Origin: JBAZTO01 sp041661865
GTDB lineage: Bacteria > Planctomycetota > Phycisphaerae > SM23-33
Direction: 5' to 3'
DNA length: 5,843 nt
NCBI GenBank assembly: GCA_041661865.1
Contig: JBAZTO010000088.1
Coordinates: 1 to 5,843, forward strand
Position numbers and translations under genes: made by a program. The notes beneath the pieces were generated by a model. The model saw only the letters and a program-made list of their open reading frames with translations. It was not told where the DNA came from and did not search any database. Shown in pieces: positions 1 through 4,286 of the stretch (its first letter is position 1; each line of letters starts with the position of its first letter).

Positions 1-132
1 ACGGACTCCGCCCGTCAAACCAACGTCCTGGTTGCGGCTTACGAGCTGGATGACGTCCGCCGCAAGGCCCTGTTCCATGCCCTTCGCACTCCCGCCAAGT
101 TCGTTCTCGTCGACGCCCCGGAGGCCAAGTGA
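1..132 (+). CDS. 3' end of an unrecognised gene (5' partial)
   Basis: The frame is open from the first base of the window and closes with TGA at 130-132, giving the last 43 residues of a protein whose start lies outside. The visible tail contains 'VLVAAYELDDVRRKALF' and ends 'APEAK'. It is mixed charged and hydrophobic and looks like the end of a soluble protein. It uses the same G/C-ending codons as its neighbours, and its stop lies one base before the ATG of the next gene, which supports it as a real upstream member of the operon. No family is recognisable from so short a piece. Confidence 0.6.
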   Translation, partial: TDSARQTNVLVAAYELDDVRRKALFHALRTPAKFVLVDAPEAK

Positions 133-133
133 G

Positions 134-367
134 ATGGATGCCGTATCTCAGGTCTTGATCGCAGTGCTTGGCTCGGCTTCAATCTGGCTGGTGGGGCGCA
201 AGGAGCACTGGCGACGGTGGGGCTACGTGCTCGGTCTAGCTTCTCAACCGGCATGGCTCTACACGTCGATCCACAACCACCAATGGGGGATCGCTCTGCT
301 GTCGTTGTGGTATGCCTATGCCTGGGGTCAAGGCATATGGAACTTCTGGGCGGCGAAGGAGGCCTAA
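134..367 (+). CDS. Small multi-pass membrane protein (phage, PnuC-like segment)
   Basis: This is a 77-residue, tryptophan-rich hydrophobic protein. Hydrophobic stretches lie at about residues 3-20, 29-46 and 51-72, separated by a basic loop (R22, K23, R27, R28), so two or three membrane passes are likely, with the loop at residues 22-28 probably cytoplasmic. The patterns 'WLVGRK', 'GLASQPAWLY' and 'QWGIALLSLWYAYAW' resemble small inner-membrane proteins common in phages of Gram-negative bacteria and loosely match the nicotinamide riboside transporter PnuC. It is far too short to be a complete transporter. I chose ATG 134 because GGAGG at 120-124 lies 9 bases upstream and the preceding gene stops at 132. 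An upstream in-frame ATG at 32 would overlap that gene almost completely and was rejected. The function is unknown. Confidence 0.75.
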   Translation: MDAVSQVLIAVLGSASIWLVGRKEHWRRWGYVLGLASQPAWLYTSIHNHQWGIALLSLWYAYAWGQGIWNFWAAKEA

Positions 368-787
368 GTGAAAAGAAAGCCCATTAGGATCTACACCTAC
401 CCAACGCTCCGTGAGTGCCTGGAGGCGTACTTCGGTCTGCCCTACGGGGAGCTCATCGACACCGAGTGGGAGTTCGCTGGAGTGAACGACCGACGCGTCA
501 AGATGACGATGCGCAAGGCGGTCAGCGAGTTCTCCCACAGGCGCCGGTGGGGTTTCCTCACCGGCAAGAGCGAGCTACATTTGTGGGTGGGCCGGGGCTG
601 CAGCCTGTCGCAGGCGGTGTACTTGGTCGCCCACGAGCTCGGCCATGCCCGCCAGCCCTTCCTGACCCCCTGCCGGGAGGAGAAGAAGGCGGAGGCCTAT
701 GGGGTGGTAGCTTTCGATGCGGTCGAGATTGCCCGGCGCCTGCTCAGGCGCGCCAACGCCCAACCAACCAAGAGGAGAAAACCATGA
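368..787 (+). CDS. Putative HELGH zinc metallopeptidase
   Basis: This 139-residue protein carries the zincin motif HELGH at residues 89-93, preceded by the hydrophobic stretch 'AVYLVA' as is usual for the active-site helix. H89 and H93 would bind zinc and E90 would be the catalytic base. Downstream, 'EEKKAEAYGVVAF' (104-116) offers E109 (or E105) as a third ligand, the layout seen in ImmA/IrrE-like and related gluzincin-type peptidases. There is no signal peptide, so it would act in the cytoplasm. The substrate is unknown; ImmA-type enzymes cleave repressors, but no repressor gene is visible nearby. The start is GTG 368, directly after the TAA (365-367) of the previous gene, with AAGGAGG at 356-362 five bases away. 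The C-terminus is basic. The peptidase fold is likely; the M78 assignment is only a guess. Confidence 0.8.
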   Translation: MKRKPIRIYTYPTLRECLEAYFGLPYGELIDTEWEFAGVNDRRVKMTMRKAVSEFSHRRRWGFLTGKSELHLWVGRGCSLSQAVYLVAHELGHARQPFLTPCREEKKAEAYGVVAFDAVEIARRLLRRANAQPTKRRKP

Positions 788-969
788 GACGCGAGTTTGT
801 CTGCCCCAAATGCGGCGAGGACAATGAGGGTAACCTCTCCTTGCTGTATCTCGTCGACGGTTCAGTGCTTAAGTTGCGCTGCCATCGTTGTGAGTGTCGC
901 TGGAACGAAAAGACCAACGACAGCGTCGACTTCATCATTGCCCAGGCAACCCAGAAGGTCAAGCGATGA
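784..969 (+). CDS. Small zinc-ribbon protein
   Basis: This 61-residue protein has two CxxC knuckles, C7-P-K-C10 and C33-H-R-C36, with an additional C38. They are separated by about 22 residues of predicted beta strand ('LSLLYLVDG', 'VLKLRC'), the classic arrangement of a treble-clef or zinc-ribbon fold. Such small phage proteins usually bind nucleic acid or protein partners, but nothing shows which here. The ATG at 784 overlaps the TGA of the peptidase gene in an ATGA junction, and AGAGGAG at 771-777 sits six bases upstream, so translation is probably coupled. The tail after residue 40 is polar and lysine-rich at the end. The frame is open further upstream, but that region is a shadow of the peptidase gene. 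Confidence 0.8.
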   Translation: MRREFVCPKCGEDNEGNLSLLYLVDGSVLKLRCHRCECRWNEKTNDSVDFIIAQATQKVKR

Positions 970-1469
970 GGTATTTCATCGACACCGAGTTCCGGGAGGA
1001 GCGGGGCTTCCTGGAGATGCTGACGATCGGCATCGTTGCCGAGGACGGCCGGGAGTTCTACGCGATCGACGACATGGCCGTGGATCGCGCCCGGCTCAAC
1101 GCCAGTGGCTTTGTCAAGGACCAGGTGCTGCCGTATGTGGCGGAGCCGATGAACATCATCCCCATGCGGGGGAGCCTGCTGGCCATCGGTGAAGCCGTGC
1201 GGGCCTTCGTTGCGGCAGGGGGCAGCAAGCCCTGTTTCTGGGGCTGGTTCGCCGACTATGACTGGGTACTGTTCTGCTGGCTGCAGGGCCGCATGGTCGA
1301 TCTTCCGACGGGCTGGCCCCAGTACTGCCGCGACCTCAAGCAACTCTGCGACTCGCTCGGCAACCCCAGGCTGCCATCGCAACCCAAGAAGCATCACGCG
1401 CTGTCTGACGCCAGGTGGATCAGGGCGGCCTACGACTGGCTGGTGAGCCAGGGAGGAGCCAAGCTGTGA
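966..1469 (+). CDS. DEDDh 3'-5' exoribonuclease, Rv2179c-like
   Basis: The 167-residue product matches the layout of the Rv2179c-like 3'-5' exoribonucleases (RNase T/DnaQ-type superfamily). The ExoI motif is 'YFIDTEF' with D6 and E8. The ExoII region is 'FWGWFADYDWVLFCWL' with D97 and D99. The family-typical 'GRMVDLPTGWPQYCRDLKQL' region spans about 108-127. The ExoIII motif is 'HHALSDARW' with H143 and D148, so the DEDDh two-metal catalytic set appears complete. It should degrade single-stranded or short 3' RNA overhangs in the cytoplasm; the mycobacterial namesake is reported as an exoribonuclease. The length is usual for the family. ATG 966 overlaps the previous stop (ATGA), with AGAAGG at 953-958 seven bases upstream. 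A phage could use it for transcript turnover or host RNA degradation, which is inference. Confidence 0.92.
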   Translation: MRYFIDTEFREERGFLEMLTIGIVAEDGREFYAIDDMAVDRARLNASGFVKDQVLPYVAEPMNIIPMRGSLLAIGEAVRAFVAAGGSKPCFWGWFADYDWVLFCWLQGRMVDLPTGWPQYCRDLKQLCDSLGNPRLPSQPKKHHALSDARWIRAAYDWLVSQGGAKL

Positions 1470-2032
1470 GTAAGTGCAAGTACACCAACCGCGAGAACGG
1501 GCTGATCCAGCAGGTCCTCAACCACAAGTACGCGGCCGTCGTCTGGCTGGAGGAGGATGGCGAGCTGCACCTGGCCTCGGGTATGCGGGAGGGCGACCGG
1601 CTGATCGTCATGCACGAGCCCCCGCCGGACCCAGCCAAGCAGGGCGAGCGCGGCAAGATCGGCGTCTACGCCTGGGGCTACCCGAGTGTCAAGGTGGTGG
1701 CCGCCAAGCTACACCTCGTGCTGGTTGACCTGTTCAAGTCCCGGGATGGACTCCCGGGCACCGAGGAGGAGGGAATCGATGGCCAGGAAGAAGGACTGGG
1801 TAAGCCCGGCGAGGAAGCACATGACGCTGCGGGGGTCGAAGCACCGGAACGTCAGGGTCAAGGTCGACGGGATGACGATGGACTCCAAGGGGGAGGCGAG
1901 GCGCTACCAGGAGCTGAAGCTGCTCCAACAGGCTGGGGAGATCTCCGGGCTGCGCCGGCAGGTGCCGTTCGCACTCCATGCTGTCGACCGGAAGACCGGG
2001 CGGCCGAAAAAGGTGGGGGAGTATCGGGCTGA
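1466..2032 (+). CDS. Unknown protein; C-terminal half overlaps the DUF1064 gene
   Basis: The frame starts at GTG 1466 (GTGA overlap with the exoribonuclease stop), with a strong GGGAGGAG at 1451-1458 seven bases upstream, and runs 188 residues to TGA 2030-2032. Residues 1 to about 100 look like a genuine compact alpha/beta protein: 'NGLIQQVLNHKYAAVVWLEEDGE' is followed by 'DRLIVMHEPPPDP', 'GKIGVYAWGYPSVKVVAAKL' and 'LVLVDLF', and the codons end mostly in G or C. From about 1779 onward it shares 254 bases with the DUF1064 gene in another frame. There its codons lose the third-position G/C bias and the product becomes G, E, A and R rich, as a shadow frame does. The functional protein therefore probably covers only about the first 100 residues. 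The rest is either an unconstrained tail or the sign of a frameshift. No family was recognised. Confidence 0.6.
   Translation: MSKCKYTNRENGLIQQVLNHKYAAVVWLEEDGELHLASGMREGDRLIVMHEPPPDPAKQGERGKIGVYAWGYPSVKVVAAKLHLVLVDLFKSRDGLPGTEEEGIDGQEEGLGKPGEEAHDAAGVEAPERQGQGRRDDDGLQGGGEALPGAEAAPTGWGDLRAAPAGAVRTPCCRPEDRAAEKGGGVSG
1740..1758 (+). other. GC-rich hairpin upstream of the DUF1064 ribosome binding site
   Basis: Bases 1740-1746 (CCCGGGA) pair perfectly with 1752-1758 (TCCCGGG) around the 5-base loop TGGAC. The hairpin ends five bases before the GA-rich ribosome binding site of the DUF1064 gene. It could modulate initiation there, or it could be chance in GC-rich coding sequence. Confidence 0.35.
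1763..1773 (+). promoter_or_regulatory. Strong ribosome binding site for the DUF1064 gene
   Basis: The 11-base GAGGAGGAGGG contains a full anti-16S match and ends five bases before ATG 1779. It decides the start of the DUF1064 gene deep inside the reading frame of the preceding gene. Confidence 0.7.
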
Positions 2033-2216
2033 CTTCGTCTACCTGCGGGCTATTGCTGCCGGTGACGGTGATCCAGTAGCGGTAGTCGAGGACTTCAAAG
2101 GCGCACCACTGACCGCCATGTATCGGTGGAAGCGCAAGCACATGCTGATCGAGCACGGGATCACCATACTGGAGACCCGGGAACGTCCACTGAAGAAGCG
2201 CAAGGCCAGACGATGA
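1779..2216 (+). CDS. DUF1064 PD-(D/E)XK-type nuclease
   Basis: This 145-residue protein fits the DUF1064 family, small phage and prophage proteins predicted to be PD-(D/E)XK nucleases. The N-terminal signature is 'VDGMTMDSKGEARRYQELKLL' with E39. A characteristic 'AGEISGLRRQVPF' (52-64) follows, then 'YRADFVYL' with D85 and 'VVEDFKG' giving the D105-x-K107 catalytic pair. The alternation 'YRWKRKHMLIEHG' (about 113-125) is also family-typical. The fold suggests cleavage of branched or double-stranded DNA, possibly as a resolvase in recombination or packaging, but the activity is inferred. Both ends are very basic ('MARKK', 'LKKRKARR'), consistent with nucleic-acid binding. ATG 1779 is chosen for its strong ribosome binding site. 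Codons are clearly G/C-ending in this frame. Its stop overlaps the next ATG. Confidence 0.9.
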   Translation: MARKKDWVSPARKHMTLRGSKHRNVRVKVDGMTMDSKGEARRYQELKLLQQAGEISGLRRQVPFALHAVDRKTGRPKKVGEYRADFVYLRAIAAGDGDPVAVVEDFKGAPLTAMYRWKRKHMLIEHGITILETRERPLKKRKARR

Positions 2217-3067
2217 ACCGGATGATCCAAGTGCGGCGGCGCGCCGATGTACCGCTGATCAACGTCTACGAGGGCGTGAACGAGGGCGCCGACCTGAACA
2301 AGTACAAGCCGACCTACCTGTGTACGCGCATCTGGATGGGCGTCGTGCCACCTGATGGGCCGGAGCCCGGCTATGCCTGCGTGCTGGGCGAGATGTTCGA
2401 CCCCAACCTGGAGCAGCGCCAGCTGTCGATCCTGCTGATGGACGAGGGGATCGCCCTGGACCCGGCGGACTTCAGCGCCGGCGAGAAGCGGCGCTACCGG
2501 ATCCCCGAGAACAACCGGGACCGGCCGACCAAGCGCCGGCTCGCCCAGGCCGTGGTAGCCCTCAAGGACATCTATTGGCCGCAGATGGTCTTTGTACCGA
2601 CCACTGTCGGCTCGACGGTCGACCTGTCGCAGCAGGGATCCTCGTTCACCCAGTTCCTGCGCATGACCGACGGCCTGATCATGTACGACTCCAGCCTGGG
2701 GTATGACACCTCGCGGCGCTGGTTCCCCTTCTACAGCTCCAGCCGTCGTACGGTAGACGGCATCCGGGAGGTTCCACACGAGGACCGCGACTACAACCTC
2801 TCCCTGATCGACAGCCTCTACGAGGCCAAGACCTTCAAGGTGAACCGCAAGCACTGCAAGATCTACCTGGAGCAGAAGCTGCCCAATGCCAGACGATGCG
2901 TCGGCATGTTGCTGGCCCAGATGGAGCTCTCCTCGCCGCCCGTGAGGGTGCGGACGTTCGACTTCGGCGACGGCTACGCGCTGCCGGTCAATGACCCCGA
3001 GCTGGAGGGTGAGGCTGACGAGATGCTGGCTGTGGCTAGTCGACGACAATGGAGGGATGACGCTTAA
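2213..3067 (+). CDS. Unknown 284-residue phage protein
   Basis: I do not recognise this gene. It encodes a soluble 284-residue protein with strongly G/C-ending codons, so it is surely coding. Visible landmarks are 'PTYLCTRIWMGVVPP' (33-47), the strand 'GYACVLGEMFDP' (53-64), 'RDRPTKRRLAQAVVALKDIY' (102-121), 'PQMVFVPTTVGSTVDLS' (about 123-139), 'GLIMYDSSLGYD', 'RRWFPFY' and, near the end, 'KVNRKHCKIYLEQKLPNARR'. The alternation of strands and helices is faintly reminiscent of RNase H-like folds such as terminase nuclease domains, but the required acidic residues are not clearly placed, so I do not call it one. ATG 2213 overlaps the DUF1064 stop (ATGA), with only a modest AAGG at 2202-2205. 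It is therefore probably translated by coupling. Confidence 0.85.
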   Translation: MNRMIQVRRRADVPLINVYEGVNEGADLNKYKPTYLCTRIWMGVVPPDGPEPGYACVLGEMFDPNLEQRQLSILLMDEGIALDPADFSAGEKRRYRIPENNRDRPTKRRLAQAVVALKDIYWPQMVFVPTTVGSTVDLSQQGSSFTQFLRMTDGLIMYDSSLGYDTSRRWFPFYSSSRRTVDGIREVPHEDRDYNLSLIDSLYEAKTFKVNRKHCKIYLEQKLPNARRCVGMLLAQMELSSPPVRVRTFDFGDGYALPVNDPELEGEADEMLAVASRRQWRDDA

Positions 3068-3080
3068 AGGAGACAGGGGC

Positions 3081-3440
3081 ATGAAGAGGCTTAAAGAGAC
3101 TGTCAAGTGGGCAAGGAGAAACGAGCTGGAGCTGGTGTTCGTGGCTTTTTGCATTGCTGCGATGACCAGCTACTACGCCATGGTCTACCGGCCGGCCCAC
3201 AGTAGCCAACCCAAGGTTTTCGTGCTCTCGCTGGTCGTGGCCGGCCAGAATGGTGGGCCGAAGTTCCTCTTGTCGTTGTCCGAGGCTCAGGCCCAGTGTC
3301 CTCCGGGCCAAGAGGATAAAAACATCCGGATCGACTACATGGGGCTCGTGCCTGACATGTTTGCGGGAACCTGTGGTGAGCTGTGGGCGGCTGCGCTGGA
3401 TACCGTTCTGGCTTCGACGGAGCCAACTGGAGGGCCTTGA
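3081..3440 (+). CDS. Single-pass membrane protein, unknown function
   Basis: The 119-residue product has a basic N-terminus (K2, R3, K5, K9, R12, R13), one hydrophobic segment at about 16-36 ('LELVFVAFCIAAMTSYYAMVY') and an approximately 80-residue polar domain. By the positive-inside rule this is a signal anchor with the C-terminal domain outside the cytoplasm. Two cysteines there (C73, C98) could form a disulfide. The end is 'ASTEPTGGP'. I chose ATG 3081 because AAAGGAG at 3066-3072 lies eight bases upstream. An in-frame ATG at 3057 would add eight residues but has its purine tract touching the start codon. It is the last gene before the intergenic gap. The position would suit a lysis or envelope-related protein, but no such motif is visible. 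Confidence 0.72.
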   Translation: MKRLKETVKWARRNELELVFVAFCIAAMTSYYAMVYRPAHSSQPKVFVLSLVVAGQNGGPKFLLSLSEAQAQCPPGQEDKNIRIDYMGLVPDMFAGTCGELWAAALDTVLASTEPTGGP

Positions 3441-3465
3441 TCTGCTGGTAGAACTCGCGTATTCT
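3437..3465 (+). promoter_or_regulatory. Candidate sigma70-type promoter for the morphogenesis module
   Basis: TTGATC at 3437-3442 (4 of 6 to TTGACA) and TATTCT at 3460-3465 (4 of 6 to TATAAT, fitting the relaxed TANNNT form) are separated by 17 bases. Initiation would fall near 3471-3474, giving a leader of about 100 bases before GTG 3574. It lies at the start of the only intergenic gap, its -35 overlapping the upstream stop codon. Each box is imperfect and there is no experimental support. Confidence 0.35.
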
Positions 3466-3473
3466 TGAGTCGG

Positions 3474-3488
3474 CTCCGTTCAACGGAG
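3474..3488. promoter_or_regulatory. 15-base palindrome, possible operator
   Basis: CTCCGTT (3474-3480) and AACGGAG (3482-3488) are perfect inverted repeats around a single C. A perfect 7-1-7 dyad in a short noncoding gap, right at the predicted transcription start, suits a dimeric repressor site. As RNA it could form only a small 6-bp hairpin with a triloop. Confidence 0.4.
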
Positions 3489-3501
3489 AGATCTACACCC
3501 T

Positions 3502-3536
3502 AGTGGGAGAGGGCTCTGGCCGAGCCCCCTCCCACT
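3502..3536 (+). terminator. Strong hairpin, probable intrinsic terminator or attenuator
   Basis: AGTGGGAG (3502-3509) pairs with CTCCCACT (3529-3536), and GGGCTC (3511-3516) pairs with GAGCCC (3522-3527). One A-C mismatch separates the two stems and the loop is TGGCC, so 14 of 15 positions pair. The following bases, GTTGTTATGG, are only modestly T-rich, so termination may be partial or factor-assisted. It lies between the membrane-protein gene and the next GTG start, and downstream of the candidate promoter. Confidence 0.65.
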
Positions 3537-3560
3537 GTTGTTATGGGTCAACAGGAAGAC

Positions 3561-3568
3561 AGGAGGGG
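3561..3568 (+). promoter_or_regulatory. Ribosome binding site deciding the GTG 3574 start
   Basis: AGGAGGGG ends five bases before GTG 3574, near-ideal spacing. It argues against the alternative in-frame TTG at 3538, which begins two bases after the hairpin and has no such site. Confidence 0.7.
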
Positions 3569-3573
3569 CCACC

Positions 3574-4284
3574 GTGACTACCGATAAAGCTGGAACCGCC
3601 AATAGCGCCCTCGACAAGCAGCTATCCCGGGAGATGAGGGTGCCGACCGACAGGGTGAAGGCCATCAGGTCGCGCCTGGAGCAGGCCAGGGCCTCACAGC
3701 AAAGCAAGCAGGAGGAGGATCAGCGCAAGCAGGCAATCCTGGGGGCCCGAGCGCCGGAGGCCGCTGCGGCGCCTCCTTGGGGCCCTCCAGGGCAAGCGGC
3801 GGAGGGGGCGGCATTGGGCGTCGCTTCGCAGCGCTCAGGTGCCACTTCGGCAGTGAACTCACAGAGACAAGCCCAGCTCGCCCCCCCGCCCACTACCGAT
3901 CTCCAGAAACAGGCCCTACTGGCCCGCCGGGCTGCCGCCAAGCAGGAGGCCGGCGCCTCAATGGCCGGCAAGGTCGGGGCCACGTCTGGCCAGGCCCAGG
4001 GGGCGGCCAGTCAGGCTGTCGCCGGGAGCATGGCAGGTGCCCTGGGGGGAGCTCCGAGCGCCCCGGTCACCACCCCGGCCCAGGCGATCTCCACGAAGAT
4101 CGGCATCGACCCCGCCAAGGCTGATCAGCTCGCGGCCGCCTTCGAGATCAACGCCGAGCAGTGGCTCAACAACCCCAAGGCCAACGTCCTCGGTTTCCTG
4201 AAGGAGCTGGCCAAGCAGATGGGCTTGCAGGCTGACCAGGTCGAGCAGGCCGCCATTGCCTGGAAGCAGCACCCGAAAGGCTAA
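3574..4284 (+). CDS. Ala/Gln-rich low-complexity protein preceding the portal
   Basis: The 236-residue product has three regions. Residues 1-60 are charged and helical, probably partly coiled-coil ('DRVKAIRSRLEQARASQQSK'). Residues 61-165 are low complexity, dominated by Ala, Gly, Pro, Gln and Ser, and likely disordered. Residues 167-236 look like a compact helical domain ('IGIDPAKADQLAAAFEINAE', 'VLGFLKELAKQMG', 'QADQVEQAAIAWKQ'). The motif D-x-x-KQA-[IL]-L-x-x-RA occurs at 49-60 and again at 109-120. There is no signal peptide or membrane segment. It stops two bases before the portal start, so it belongs to the morphogenesis operon. A head-assembly role (scaffold-like, internal or head-tail accessory protein) is plausible from position and composition only. 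GTG 3574 is the preferred start. Confidence 0.82.
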   Translation: MTTDKAGTANSALDKQLSREMRVPTDRVKAIRSRLEQARASQQSKQEEDQRKQAILGARAPEAAAAPPWGPPGQAAEGAALGVASQRSGATSAVNSQRQAQLAPPPTTDLQKQALLARRAAAKQEAGASMAGKVGATSGQAQGAASQAVAGSMAGALGGAPSAPVTTPAQAISTKIGIDPAKADQLAAAFEINAEQWLNNPKANVLGFLKELAKQMGLQADQVEQAAIAWKQHPKG

Positions 4285-4286
4285 CC

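Noticed and set aside
32..133. N-terminal extension of the small membrane protein from ATG 32
   Set aside because: It would overlap the preceding gene almost entirely, its sequence is Ser/Pro/Arg rich as in a shadow frame, and ATG 134 has a proper GGAGG site.
744..1397. 217-codon open frame on the minus strand
   Set aside because: It is antisense to the zinc-ribbon and exoribonuclease genes, both supported by motifs and ribosome binding sites. It is a shadow.
2205..2898. 11-base direct repeat GCCAGACGATG at 2205-2215 and 2888-2898
   Set aside because: Both copies are inside or at the edge of coding sequence and are built from common Ala/Arg/Arg-type codons. With no flanking similarity, this is most likely chance.
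3057..3080. Alternative ATG 3057 start for the single-pass membrane protein
   Set aside because: Its purine tract directly abuts the start codon, and it would overlap the preceding gene by 11 bases. ATG 3081 has AAAGGAG at eight bases.
2039..3154. 371-codon open frame on the minus strand
   Set aside because: It lies opposite the 284-residue gene and the end of the DUF1064 gene, whose codon bias is strong. Long antisense frames are expected in such GC-rich sequence, and its product has no recognisable domain.
3538..3573. Twelve-codon N-terminal extension of the low-complexity protein from TTG 3538
   Set aside because: TTG 3538 starts two bases after the terminator-like hairpin and lacks a ribosome binding site, whereas GTG 3574 has AGGAGGGG at ideal spacing.
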